Below, in pieces: positions 1 to 12,000 of a stretch of DNA of 31,579 bases. This DNA comes from Amphimedon queenslandica. Taxonomy: Eukaryota; Porifera; Demospongiae; Haplosclerida; Niphatidae. Position 1 is the first letter of the stretch. Each line of letters starts with the position of its first letter. The translations under genes and the position numbers were made by a program. A model generated the notes under the pieces. That model was given only the letters and a program-made list of their open reading frames with translations, was not told where the DNA came from and searched no databases. The stretch lies in contig NW_003546370.1 in the NCBI RefSeq assembly GCF_000090795.2, forward strand, positions 120,828-152,406, written 5' to 3'.

Positions 1-64
1 GATACACTGAGTCTCTTATGTACATTATGTACATAATGTAACGTGGTAGCATTACTAAGTGGGA

Positions 65-279
65 TTCATAGCACAAGGACTTTGACCTAATTTTTAAACA
101 AATTTGAAAATTTAATTTTGATCCAAATTACACATGGCTACACAACATATACATGTAAATACATGTACATGAAGTGAAAAATTATCTCCTAGAAAAATAC
201 CGTGCATAGTATTAATTTTGTCAAATTTCTAAAATTTACTGTGGTAATAGCACTATTAAAAATCCTGTGGGAAACCCTG
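65..279 (+). repeat. Partial copy of CAGGGTTTCCC-ended repeat
   Basis: The stretch ends in GGGAAACCCTG, the same terminus as the complete element at 18845-19392. Its body has the same run of A/T words (TTTGACC, CAAATTTGAAAATT, GATCCAAATT) before the end. The 5' terminus is not recognisable, so this is a truncated copy with a soft left limit. Confidence 0.5.
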
Positions 280-988
280 CAATGAATTGCATGAACATTA
301 CTAAGAACAATAATTATTTTTAATTTTTAAACCAAAGAAGACAATAAAATAGAAGTAGTATTAGACTATAGATCTACGTGTATGCATGTTCTGCTTGGTA
401 TTTAATTGTTTTCAAGTTGTCTCAATAATTTTTTATTTAGGAAACCAAATGATGCATAGTAAGGATTTACTAAAGTTCCTTAATAGTTCTAACAATGTAT
501 TGTTGGAACTATTGTTGTAACTATTAAAGGTAATTGAGTATGTAAGTTATATTGTTAACTATGTATTGTTTTTGTATTGATGTACTGTTGTTGTTGTTGT
601 ATCGATGTACAATACAATACCATGTATTGTATTGCATTGTTGTTAACTATGCATTGTTGTAACTATGTATTATAGTTCATTGCAAAGTTTTAATTTCATT
701 TAGTTCTCTTTCTCTTCATTTCTGTAATGATGAGAGAGAGAGGGAGGGATATTGAAGAACAGGAGAGATTCCTTCACAGAGCCATAAATATTTGTCTTGT
801 TTTTACGTACTTAAAGTATTAATATCTAAACACAGTAAAACACTGAAGAAATTCATATTTTGCACTTTGAGATTTGCAAAAATAATGAGCCCCACCCATT
901 GTTATCACATGATTCAGGCTGGTGTGCCAGTTATGCTACCGCGTTAATGATAGATAAATACTCTTTATATTATACTCTTATTCTTTAG
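280..988. other. Gene-free AT-rich spacer with TTG-rich low complexity
   Basis: No exon is recognised here. Positions 535-680 are a degenerate low-complexity tract built from TGTATTGTTGT and AACTATG words. The last 40 bases (about 950-988) match the end of intron 12 of the receptor gene at 3002, so homology to the receptor family begins inside an intron. Confidence 0.5.
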
Positions 989-1886
989 TGGTAGTATTCA
1001 GCTAATATTTACTGGTGATGACTTAAACTCAGTTCAATCTCCTACTATTACTGTCAATGATACTACACTGATTCCTAATAGTGTTGAGGTCAGTATAGTA
1101 TTCTTATTATATAGTAATGCATCTCTTTATACAGCCATGTCTCGCTAATGATAATATTATACTCATATGTAATGCTCCTAATATTACTAATGTGGCTGAC
1201 AGCAGTTACTATGGTGAACGTATTGAGTACAAGCTAATGTTAGATGGAGCAGAGTCACCTAATTTCATGAATGCAGGTCTGAGACTAACACTGCAACCTG
1301 ATCCAATATTTACTGGTATTGATGCTAACTCAAGATCTATATCAGTGGTTGATATTAATGACATTACTATTCTAGTGAGTTGTAGTTGAATGTATAAACT
1401 AAACTGCTTTGTTAAATATAGGGAATGAATGTTGGATCAGTTAGCCCATCAGAGATTAATATTACACTAAGAGACAATGATGATGATATTTGTACTGTTA
1501 GAACAACTTCTAATACTGTAAGTGGTTTCTGCATAATTCATAATACTATGATAAAACCTTATAAACAGGAGATTACCTGTAGGCCACTCAACAAGCCATC
1601 AGGTACCACATTAGCACTAAAAATAAGAATATTCTTCATTGATATGCACAGTCTCGTTATATGCATCTACAGGTTAGAGTAGGAAGGAATCTAGTGTTTC
1701 CATTTATTGGTATCACTGGCCCTGAATGGACATTTGTATGTACTAGTACTGGGTCTACTTCAATTGGAGCCATTGTTGGAGGATTTGTAGTATAGCTAGC
1801 ATCATTATTACACTATTAATTGTAGCAATACCATTGATAATTGTCATTTTAATTTTAAGAAAGAGGGCAAAAGACGGCAAAGAAAA
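989..1886 (+). pseudogene. 5'-truncated plexin-like receptor copy (pseudogene)
   Basis: Five blocks match exons 13-17 of the receptor at 3002-8367: 989-1088, 1135-1374, 1422-1517, 1569-1622 and 1673-1886. They cover the last IPT/TIG region, the start of the stalk and the membrane span. Upstream exons for signal peptide, Sema, PSI and the first IPT domains are absent from the window, and the cytoplasmic exon is missing. Two lesions are visible. At 1623-1624 the donor GT of the 50-nt intron has become AT, so the unspliced frame stops at 1680. In the membrane segment two extra bases give an in-frame TAG at 1793-1795. The Ser/Thr stalk is almost absent. Long upstream introns outside the window cannot be excluded, but these lesions argue against a full receptor. 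Confidence 0.75.
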
Positions 1887-1934
1887 GTAAGTTAATACTA
1901 GATTACATACTGTATTACACATGACATGTGCCTA

Positions 1935-2255
1935 CTAGTCATTTTCCTCTTCATCCTCAGGTAATAATTGAAGTATATTTAGAGTCAACTGTCCAGTCTT
2001 TCTTGGATTGCTTTCCTCAAGCTTAACCAATGCTTTATGCAACTTCATAACACTGTCGCCTTTGCACTGGAGAGAAAAGAGGCAGAATTTATGCTGTCAA
2101 GTGACTATCACATGATGTGACCCACCATGTCATGTGACTTGAGGTTCATAACTAAAGACTTGATTGACTCCAGTATTGGACGATGATTAGCAACTTTACT
2201 TGATTTGAGATCAGTGATAAAACACAATATCAATGGATCAATGATTTCCATGTCA
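1935..2255 (-). pseudogene. Two C-terminal exons of an unrecognised gene (fragment)
   Basis: On the minus strand an open stretch of about 43 codons (2255-2126) is followed by a GTGGGT donor, an intron, a pyrimidine-rich acceptor (CTCTCCAG) and a 44-codon terminal exon (2066-1935). The last exon ends in the acidic sequence PEDEEEND and a stop. Both exons are in phase and free of stops. The upstream part is helix-like (DPLILCFITDLKSSKVANHR). No family is recognised. I found no convincing upstream exon between 2256 and 3001, and a decayed copy sits at 8536-8855 after the next receptor gene. It is therefore probably the 3' remnant of a neighbouring gene carried along by tandem duplication. It could still be the true 3' end of a gene whose earlier exons I failed to see. 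Confidence 0.5.
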
Positions 2256-3001
2256 CTCAAAACCGAAGGCAAGCGTATAGTAATTCACGTTATAAAAACC
2301 ACCTGTTTTTTTGAGAAACACAATATAGATCTACTACTACTTAAACCATATCCTAACTTCTGAATGAAGAGATAAACGTACACATGTAAGAGCTAGATAT
2401 TTAGAACTCTTACCAATCTGAAATGGTTTCCTGGAGTTTGTATATCATTAACAGAATTAGGTAGAAGCATTTAACTAATATCCTAACAAGAGTTAATATT
2501 TAAAAAGCAACAAAACAGCCATACTGGAAATTGATCAGAGAGAGTAGTAAAGAACAGATTGGGTACATTTGAATTCCTACAGTAAACAAACAATAAGTAG
2601 TATATGTGTACATACTAATAGGTGATTACTTTTTAGTGATCATGTGACTAAGAGTTTTAGTGTACAGATCTCTAACCTTTTCCACCTGCAGCCCACCTTT
2701 CTATAAAAAGTTATTCCAGTTTTTCTTGTTCGAAACTCAACTGGGATATAGATAGTATATATATAATGAATTAAAACTTTTACTTTGATAATAAAAAACT
2801 GATAATGAACCTGTACTAGGACACTTGGAATGAAACTACTTGCTATGAAACTAGACTTGCATAACAACTTATGTTGTGCACATTATCAGCACAATTTGGT
2901 CACTTTTTGAGAGAAATTTCGGCCTGGCTGGGTTGTAATTATTGTGAGGTATGCTAATGATATTCATTGCCTGTGCTATGCAATGAGCTATTCTTCATAT
3001 C
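2256..3001. other. Spacer upstream of the first complete receptor gene
   Basis: No exon is supported. A 75-codon minus-strand open frame at 2640-2867 has no recognisable domain and is treated as chance. The 60-100 bases before the ATG at 3002 should contain the receptor 5' UTR and promoter, but I see no clear TATA or Inr element. Confidence 0.4.
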
Positions 3002-6000
3002 ATGAAAGCAGCAGCAACTTTTCTCCTCTTTCTCACACTAGCTGTTCCTCCTCCTTTGGTTAATTCTCAGCCACTCATCTCTTCATCTCTATCCAGTACA
3101 GTGACTCATGTTGCTGTTAGTGCTAATGGAGTCTTTGTGAGCACTGCCAATCAAGTACACCATTTCTCTCCTACTCTACAACAATCAGAGGGCTCTCCTG
3201 ACACTCCTGGTGGTACTGTTACTGGAATGGCTAGTACACCTGATGGTGAGTGGTGTGTAGTGTGTACTGATGCTGGAGGTGAAACATGTTCTGTTCTTAA
3301 TGGATCTAATCTTGAAGCTCCTGCTAATAGAACAGTGACTAAAAGTGGGATTGCAATTAGTCTAGCAGTGTTCACTGGAGGAGATGGCAACAGCTTTTAC
3401 ACTGGGAGCTTTGTTAATAGTCATATTCTATATCATCAGTATGGGTTTGCTGGTAGCACACTATCAAGAGCTACTAATCCTGTACATCAACAAACTTCAG
3501 GTTTTAATCGTGTATTTGTGAGTGGTTTCTTTGCTTCAGGATATGCTTACTATCTTGTGAGTGATCCTTCAACAAGTGGTGTTAACAGACGGCTTCGTAT
3601 AATAAGAGTATGTAATGACAGTACAGCTGATGGCTTCAACAATCAATATGAGCTGACTTTAGGTTGTGATGGTAATAACGGTTTCTTTAATCCTACTCTG
3701 ATTGATGTATTTGTTATTAATGGAAAGACATTGTTCATTGCAATACGTTTTGGTTCAGTGGTTGATGTATGTTCATACAGTCTGCCTGAGATTAACTCCT
3801 TAATGGATGCTGCTTATCAATCGTGTGTAGTTGATGGTAATGGTAATAAAAATATCTTTTGGCAGAATTCTGTATCATGTTCAGTAGGATTATCTGGAAG
3901 CATAGTGAGTTTTAATCTATACGGTACTTGATATAATTATAATCTCCCTAACAGTGTAGTATATCTGATTCAAGAAGTGGTACTCCTGCTCCAGCAGTTG
4001 GTGCATCAAACCCCCTCACTCCCACTGGTCTAATTACTAACACTACTATACTGAATGGATTAACTGCTATTGTTGGAGTGTCCATTGATGACACTAATTT
4101 TATTTACTTTGCACTTACATTAAATAGCAATAATTATTGCATCAATAAGGTTAGTAGTTGTGTTACAGTCTTTATACAGTTTGATAAAAATCCTACAGTA
4201 TCACTTGGTCAATAGTACAACCCTTAAATTTATATCTCAAGTTACATCAACCTCTACAGTGACATCATTATCCTGGTCTCAAGGTTCAGAGTATGTGTAT
4301 GGTATTAGTGGTACTAATGTAAGTATATATAATGATTAGTAGTATACTAGTGTTGTTGATGTAGAGTTCATGCATATACATAACTAAGTAATGACTCATA
4401 AGTGATGTCAAGTATATGGGTTAGACATAAAAATGCTACTACGATTAGATAACGAGTCAGACCATTGTATGGTATCACAAATAATTCCCCATTACTAATT
4501 ACTATACCAGAATCATCAGAATATTAATAATAAGTTACTATACATACTGCATTAGGTGATTGCATTAAAGACAGAGGGTTGTTCCAGTGCCACTAGTTGC
4601 TCTGAGTGTGTTAGTTTAGGTGATCCATTATGTGGTTGGTGTATGATAGAGAACAAGTGTTCCCGTAAACCATTCTGTCAGGATAATGATCAAACAGGAC
4701 GATACCTAACACAAGGAGACAGTAGTTATTGCTTTGACGCATTATCTATTGATCCAAGTACTTATGTAATAGATATTGAGCAACAACCTCATCAGGTATG
4801 TATCATTAGCAATGGTGTGACATTGAGTTCTTTCTCTCTTAGATTGATCTGACATTTTTACCAGCTCCTCCTCCTTCTAAATTACCAGGGGAAGAATATT
4901 TTTGTGTTTTTAATGGTATCATGAGTCCATTGGAACTATCAATGGGTACTAATGCTGGTAGCTGTTCAGTACAAGACATAGTGTCTCAGGTCACTGGCAT
5001 GCAACTAGGTAATAACTTTTATACAGTATTAATCTTTATTGTTACTCCTTTCATGTACTTTTTAACTGATATTTCTCTTCAGACACTACTTTTAGTATAT
5101 ACAGTAATAGAACTGGTGTAAATTTCTATACAAGGCCTACTAGTTATACTTTCTACAGTTGTCCTACAGCATCAAAGTGAGTTGATGAATGTGTGTATAC
5201 ACTCAGAGGTAGCACTAGCAAGATACTATAAATGTGACTGCTATTGAATATTTAATTTTGTGAATTATGAAACAATCTATGCTCGAGTGTTGTCCAAACA
5301 ATATTGTACATTAGGGCATAGGCAGTTTTTGAGTTGTAAAGCAGTTTTAGTTGTGTCTGCATCACAACTGAAAGTGGTGCATGAACAACATACCACTTTT
5401 AAATGGAGCAGCAGTCAGTTTACTTGTGTTTGGGTGCAGATACAGCATTTTCAAGGATTTCATTCTTTTCATTAGGTGTAGTGCATGTCTTCAAAGTGAA
5501 ACATGTGGTTGGTGTCAATTGGACTTTACATGTACTGGACAAAACTCATCATGTACTACTGGTGAATGGTTCAATGTAAGAACTGCATAGCCTTTCGTGG
5601 CATGATGTGCTGGTATTCTTTTTAGATAAAAGATGGTGGTAGTGCTAGTAGTTTCTGTCCTTTCTTAGAGCCTAATTCTGTTACATTTGATGGTAGATAT
5701 ACTCAAGCAGCTAATGTTACTAAGAATTTAACATTATCAACTAGTAATACTGGGGTATGTGCTGTAACTGTAACAGCATTAATTATGGATTGTCATTAAT
5801 TTTATAGTCTTCACCTGGTCTCACTTATGAGTGTGTGTATGGTACTGATACTAGAACTGCTACTGTTAGTCATGACAATAAAGTGACATGTAATAATAAT
5901 CCTGTGGTGAGTAACAGTAGAATATTTAGTAATAATTAATACTTGTTTAATAGTTGACAATTGGAGGAGGAGGTAGTACTCAGAATGTCTCATTAAGTCT

Positions 6001-8367
6001 CAGACAAGTTTACAATGAAAATAGATATACAATAGAGACTAATGCTACAGCAAATCTCAATGGTAATTATAATAAATATTAAATCATAGTGTTTTAATTA
6101 TATTGTATATTGTGCAGTTATTTTGTATGATTGTCCTACATTGGCCCTTGGTTGCTCATCATGCTTAGCACAGAGAATTGATACTGGATTTAGCTGCAGT
6201 TGGTGTAATAGTAATAATCAATGTAGAGACATTAGTGATTGTAATGATGCTAGTGCTGTCATTAGTACAGGAAACTGCCCTCTACCAATGATTACTGACT
6301 TTAATCCTAAGGCTGGTCCCCCCAGAGGTGGAACAACCATCATTATTAATGGAACTAATCTGGGTACACAACGCTCTGACATAGAGTCTGTTATAATTGG
6401 TACTAGAAACTGTATTGTTGATGAATATGAACCAGGAGTATGGATAACATGTACTATTGATCCTGATACTAGTGATACTGCAGACAGGAATGAGACTATC
6501 ATGATAAGAGTGACCAGATCCAGTGGTAGTGTGAGTGTCAATAGTACAACACAGTACCAGTTCATAACACCAATCATTCAATCAGTGAGTCCTACATATG
6601 GTCCTGTTAGTGGTGGTACTAGAATAAGAGTACAAGGTACTAACTTTGATATTGGTAATAAAAAAATGACTAGAGTAATAATGAGACAATCATCATCAAG
6701 AAAGAAGAGAAACACATGTCCTGATGTTAACTGTAATATCACGTAAGTAATTGTATTATTATGATTATTGTGAACATTAATAGGAATATTACTAATACTG
6801 AGATCAACTGTATTACTAGTAGTATTGATGATACTGACTGTGTAAGGAATGTAATAGTATCAGTCAATGGAGCTTCATTCTCTAATACTAGTATAAGCTA
6901 TCAATATAGACCAGATCCTACATTTGATAGTATCAGTCCTATGATCATAATACCAGCGTAAGTATAATTCTGGTAGGTAAATACTCTTTATTTATATTAT
7001 ATATACTCTTATTCTTTAGTGGTGGCATTCAACTAGTATTCACTGGTGCTAACTTAAATTCAGTTCAATCTCCTACTATTACTATCAATGATAGTAGACT
7101 GATTTCTAGTAGTGTTGAGGTCGGTATAGTAATCCTATTCTTTAGCATATGTATCTCTTTATACAGCCTTGTGTCACTAATGATAATACTACACTCATAT
7201 GCAATGCTCCTAATATTACTAATGTGGCCGACAGCAGTTATGGAACATCTATTGAGTACATGCTGATGTTAGATGGAGCAGAGTCACCTAATTACATGAA
7301 TGCAGCTCTGAGACTAAAACTGCAACGTAATCCAATATTTACTGGTATTGATGCTGACTCAAGATCTATATCAGTGGATGATATTAATGACATTACTATT
7401 AGGGTAAGTTATAAGATATATAAAGACTAAAAACTGATGTCTTTGTTAAATATAGGGAATGAATGTTGAATCAGTTAACCCATCAGAGATTAATATTATG
7501 TTAGGAGACAATTCTGATGATGTGTGTAGTATCAGAACAAGCTCTAAAACTGTAAGTGGTTTCTGCATATAATACTAATATCAAAAACCTTATAAATAGG
7601 AGATTACCTGTAGGCCACCCAACAAGCCATCAGGTACCACATTAGCACTAAGAGTAAGAATATTCTTTATTGCATATGCAGTTTCATTAATATGCATCTA
7701 CAGGTTAGAGTGGGAAGGAATCTAGTGTTTCCATCCAATGGTATCACTGGCCCTGAATGGACACTAGAATATGCCAACACTAGTACTGAGTCTATTACTA
7801 GCACTGGATCTACTAGTACTATTATTACTACTATTACTACTACTACTGGCCCTACTAGTACCAGCACTAGTGCTCCAAGTTCTACTTCAATTGGAGCCAT
7901 TGTTGGAGGATCTATAGCAGCTAGTATCATTATTACACTATTGATTGTAGCAATACCATTGATAATTGTCATTTTCATTTTACAAAAGAGGGCAAAAGAC
8001 AGCAAAGAAAAGTAAGATATTATAGATTACATATTTATAAGCTGTGCATATACAATCTACTTTTGAATATAATAGGCCAATATCTCACAGAGGTAATTTA
8101 GCAATCCCAATTTCTATGAACATCTATCAGGGCATCACTAGCCAAGATAACAATCTCTTTCCCCAGTCTAACCCAGCATACATTAAAGCATCAGATATTC
8201 ATGAAATACCTGCAAGCAAGAATGAAGAATTTTTATTTGTAAAGAAAGCTAATAATGAAGATAATGAAGGTCATGTTGATACAGGAGTGATTGATGATAT
8301 TGCTCAAAGTTCAGAAGATAAAGGAAGCTACGAAAATATCTCAAAAGTAGATGGTGATGCTAATTGA
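3002..8367 (+). CDS. Plexin-like single-pass receptor with NPxY tail, no GAP domain
   Basis: Eighteen exons join in phase: 3002-3904, 3955-4149, 4199-4318, 4556-4795, 4843-5008, 5083-5176, 5476-5575, 5626-5754, 5808-5906, 5954-6062, 6118-6742, 6784-6957, 7020-7119, 7167-7403, 7456-7551, 7600-7653, 7704-8011, 8076-8367 (1346 aa). Visible in order: signal peptide (1-22), Sema-like propeller (to about 405), PSI1 (CSECV..CGWC, about 415-445), a divergent IPT-like stretch, PSI2 (574-606), a second IPT-like stretch, PSI3 (about 722-770), IPT/TIG domains with SP.YGP..GGT signatures (about 775-1100), Thr/Ser stalk, membrane span (about 1210-1240) and a 106-residue tail. The order follows plexin ectodomains. 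The tail has NPAY and YENI but no RasGAP-like or kinase domain. RKKR at 6699-6710 may be a furin site. Ligand and function are unknown; an adhesion or self-recognition role is inference. Confidence 0.85.
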
Positions 8368-9014
8368 AAAATTCTTTTCAGTAGGCCATTATTTTTATTG
8401 CTATTACATAACAATTTCTCGCTGCATTTAATATGTAACATTTCCTTTGTATGCCCATAAATTTCTAGTTTAGTTCAAAAATTAATTATTTTGTTGAGTA
8501 GCTAGATTACCATGACATGTACCTTAAAAGTTAAATTAATCATTTCCCTCTTCATCCTCAGCCATAAAAAATTGGTCAGTTGACTGTAAATGTACTTCAA
8601 CTATTAAATAATTGAACTGTCCAAGTTACTTTCCTCATGCTCAACCAATGCTTTTGCAACTTCATAACACTATCAGGCACCTTATACACTGGAGAGAAAA
8701 GAGTCAAAGCCAAGTGACTATGACATGATGTCACCCACCATGTCACGTGACTTAAGTCTTATACTAAAGACTGGATTGACTCTAGTATTGAGTGATAATT
8801 AGCAACTTCACTTGATTTGAGATCAGCGATAAAATGAATCAGTGATTTCTGTGTCACTCAAAACCAATAGCAATTCATGCTAATTAATTAATTTAATACA
8901 ATAACTTGACTCTAATAATATCACAAGAGTCTTAATGATTTTAATGATATCACAATTACATGTACTCTTGATGATAATCATTAGAAAATATTTAATTTTC
9001 AAGTGCAAATCAGT
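8368..9014. other. Spacer between the two complete receptor genes
   Basis: It holds the 3' UTR of the upstream receptor, the decayed minus-strand gene fragment (8536-8855) and about 150 bases of AT-rich sequence before the next ATG. No intact gene is seen. Homology to the spacer after the first receptor copy starts near 8510. Confidence 0.5.
8536..8855 (-). pseudogene. Decayed duplicate of the 1935-2255 gene fragment
   Basis: The minus strand aligns base by base with 1935-2255, including the donor GTGGGT context, the CTCTCCAG acceptor and the acidic C-terminal end (GAGGATGAAGAGG). The frame is lost. A short deletion removes the DPLIL codons, one base is missing after ATGAAGTTGC, and the segment before the acidic tail is rearranged. 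It follows the receptor gene at the same distance and orientation as the first copy, which places it in the same tandem duplication unit. Confidence 0.7.
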
Positions 9015-12000
9015 ATGATGGTCTCTTCTCTTCTCCTATTCTTTCTGAGTATACTAGGATCAAGTAATGCTGTCTTGCAGTATCAACTACAAAATGATAC
9101 TCTCTCTACTTGCCTTGTACTGAGTGATGGATCCCTCTTGATTGGTACAGCCAGTCACATTATAAAGTTAAACTCTGACAGTTTAACAGTAAACTCATCT
9201 CTTCCATTGAACACTACTACTAATCAACTATTGTTGCTCCTCAATGATACTGGACTCAGTCAGAATGTTCTCTCTTGTCAGGAGCAGGAGTGTTTTCTTC
9301 TCAATCCTAATGACCTCACTAACACAGTCAGTGTTTCTGCAAGCCCTACTCCTTCATCATTCCTATTCCCAACAACACCTGACATGCCAGGGCTTTATAC
9401 TGAAGACAGAAAATTTTTTGTTGGTAAAGATGCTGCTTCACCTATTGCTTCATCAATCAGTAAACTACAGTATTCATCCTCTGGCTCTCAGCTACAAATT
9501 GTACTGGTTGGAAGTCAACAAGAACATAATATTAAGCTTACTAGAAAATTTTTAAATAATTTTCAGCATAATGAATTTGTATATTATGTATTTGTCCTAG
9601 CTGATTATGGCTCCAAAGTACAAGTAGCAAGAATATGTAGCAACGATACTGGAATTGAGCAGCTTAGTATGTCAACACTTAAAACATACACTGAGGCAGA
9701 ATTACAGTGTAATGAAATGATAAATCCTGATTCAATTACAGCAGCTACCTTTGTACAGTATATCAATGGAGAATCAATGATTATGGTATCAATGAAGAGT
9801 GGCAGTACTAATATCTTATGTGCATTCAATGTATCAGAAATTAATAGAAAAATGAATGATAAGTTATCCTCATGTAAAAATGGGCAGGGAACATTGTCCT
9901 TAAAAAGAAATAGTGGCAGTAGTTCATGTCCGAGTAATTTAGATCAAGATATGAAAAGTGTAAGAAAAATAATCAATACAACTTTATAATAATGGATCAT
10001 TGTACATTTTAATAGGCAATTATGGCATGCAATAGACTAGGACAATTTATTGTTCCATTTGAAGTAGATAGTCCTACATTCGGAGTCAGAGTTGCTTTCA
10101 CATCTGAAGTATCTGCACTTAATAGTCTTGCATATGAAGACACTGTGTATCTATATGCTGGGTCTCATCAAACAATTGAACAGGTAAGTAACAAAGTATT
10201 GATTTTAACAAAATAATTATTTGTAGTCTATCATCATTATACATGTAGTACTATTTCACAGCTGACAATTTGTTAGTTTCAATTCGCAACATCACTACAA
10301 AGACTAATGAACAAGTGAATAAGATTAAATTTTCCCCAGACGGTGAATATTTATATGCTCTCTCACCAACGCATGTGAGTGATCATACATTAACTGTCAG
10401 TTAACATTAATTAACAGGTTGTTAAAGTAAAAGCTTCATTGGATTGCTCAACTGCAACAAGTTGCTCTGAATGTGTTGTCAGTTTTCTTTGTGGTTGGTG
10501 CCAGTTAGACTTTACATGTACTGGGCAGAACTCATCATGTACTAATGGTCAATGGCTCAATGTAAGTTATTCCTTTTGTCATTTACAGTATACTTTGCAG
10601 TCTTTGTTGCCCAGTTTTCATATATATTGTTTGTGGTTGAGGTCTAGGGTCATACCTAGTTTATATACCTACCAGTATAGTTAGTGTGGTTTAACTGAAC
10701 CCCTATGTCAACAAAATCTTCACTCACCAGATCCAAACCCTTTATATTGTTCTATAATACAAGTGTATTGGGAAATGCTTGTGGTATTAATTTTTTGTGA
10801 ATTTGTTTACAAAATTAAAGTGATAAGTAAATTTCCCAATACACAGTAATAACAATTTGTTTAATGTTTACTTTTATAATTTACTTAACTTCACCTATAA
10901 AACTATATACCCTGGATACTACAAACATGTTTATAGATTTATGATATCAGTTAAACATAATAATACAACAAATGGGTGTCAAACTCCCAAACCAAATTAA
11001 TGCATGCATGTCCAAAATCCCAACTAAAGTATGAAATATGTGTGTGACTTTTCTAGGTTAAAATTTAGCTGTATATACACTGTAGAGCTACAGTACTATA
11101 GTGCTAGCATTAAGTTCAGAGAGTATATTGAAAGTTGTTTTCTATTGTAGGAGTTGTAATTGAAAACAGCCTAATTCTTGTTTAACTAATATGTACTTAA
11201 CCCACAAACTAGTGTACAGCAGAAATTTTGGAGGGAGTAAATTTTGGCAAACGATTAACTGTTGGTGGTTGGGGAGTTTTAATTTGGAGAATTTGTGACC
11301 GTGTGCCATTGAGTATGGGCATAATGGCTCAACTGTGAATATTCAGTTTAGCAGATGATTATCAAAACACCAAATTTGCCAAATTTAGCTAACTTTCTTC
11401 AAATTTGCTGCTATGATATTCATACTAAGAAACCAACAGTAAAATTAATAGGTACAAAAATAAAGTCATTGGGCTCTACTGTTCCTATTAGAGAGTAAAA
11501 ATTGCACCAAAAATCCATTGGACAATGTCATAACAATAAATTGAATACTTAATACACAGAAAGAGATAATAATTGGCTCTACATTGAAAGTCTACAATTG
11601 AAAATTGAGCTGCAATGAAATTATGTATCTATAATCAAACATGCACTGACAACATTATATTACAATCATAAAGCCCACTTCAGGAATTGTATACATGCAT
11701 ATTACATCATAGCTATTACAACACTTGGATGTGAAGCAGCACTGTATGTGTATGCACACAATATAAAATAAAAAAATCCATTTAAAATGTGATATGCACT
11801 TACCCTCATCCTAGATTTGTTTTTATGTCTGCTTGTGTAAACAAATTTGCCCCTGTGGGCCAGCACAAGAAAACCCTATAAAGTCAAAAGACATTGCTGA
11901 TGTATACCAATTAAAAAAATTTTAGGAAACATATTTTATGCCATTGAGCCTTAATTATTTACAAGAGTCTTGTTTATAGGTACAGAATCAAGGTACAGAT

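Noticed and set aside
6218..6577. Long minus-strand open frames opposite receptor exons (also 12595-13092)
   Set aside because: They mirror the conserved TIG exon in both paralogs and show no domain of their own; they are complement shadows.
9003..9014. GTG at 9003 as start of the second receptor
   Set aside because: Nuclear eukaryotic genes start at ATG in nearly all cases. ATG at 9015 opens a good signal peptide.
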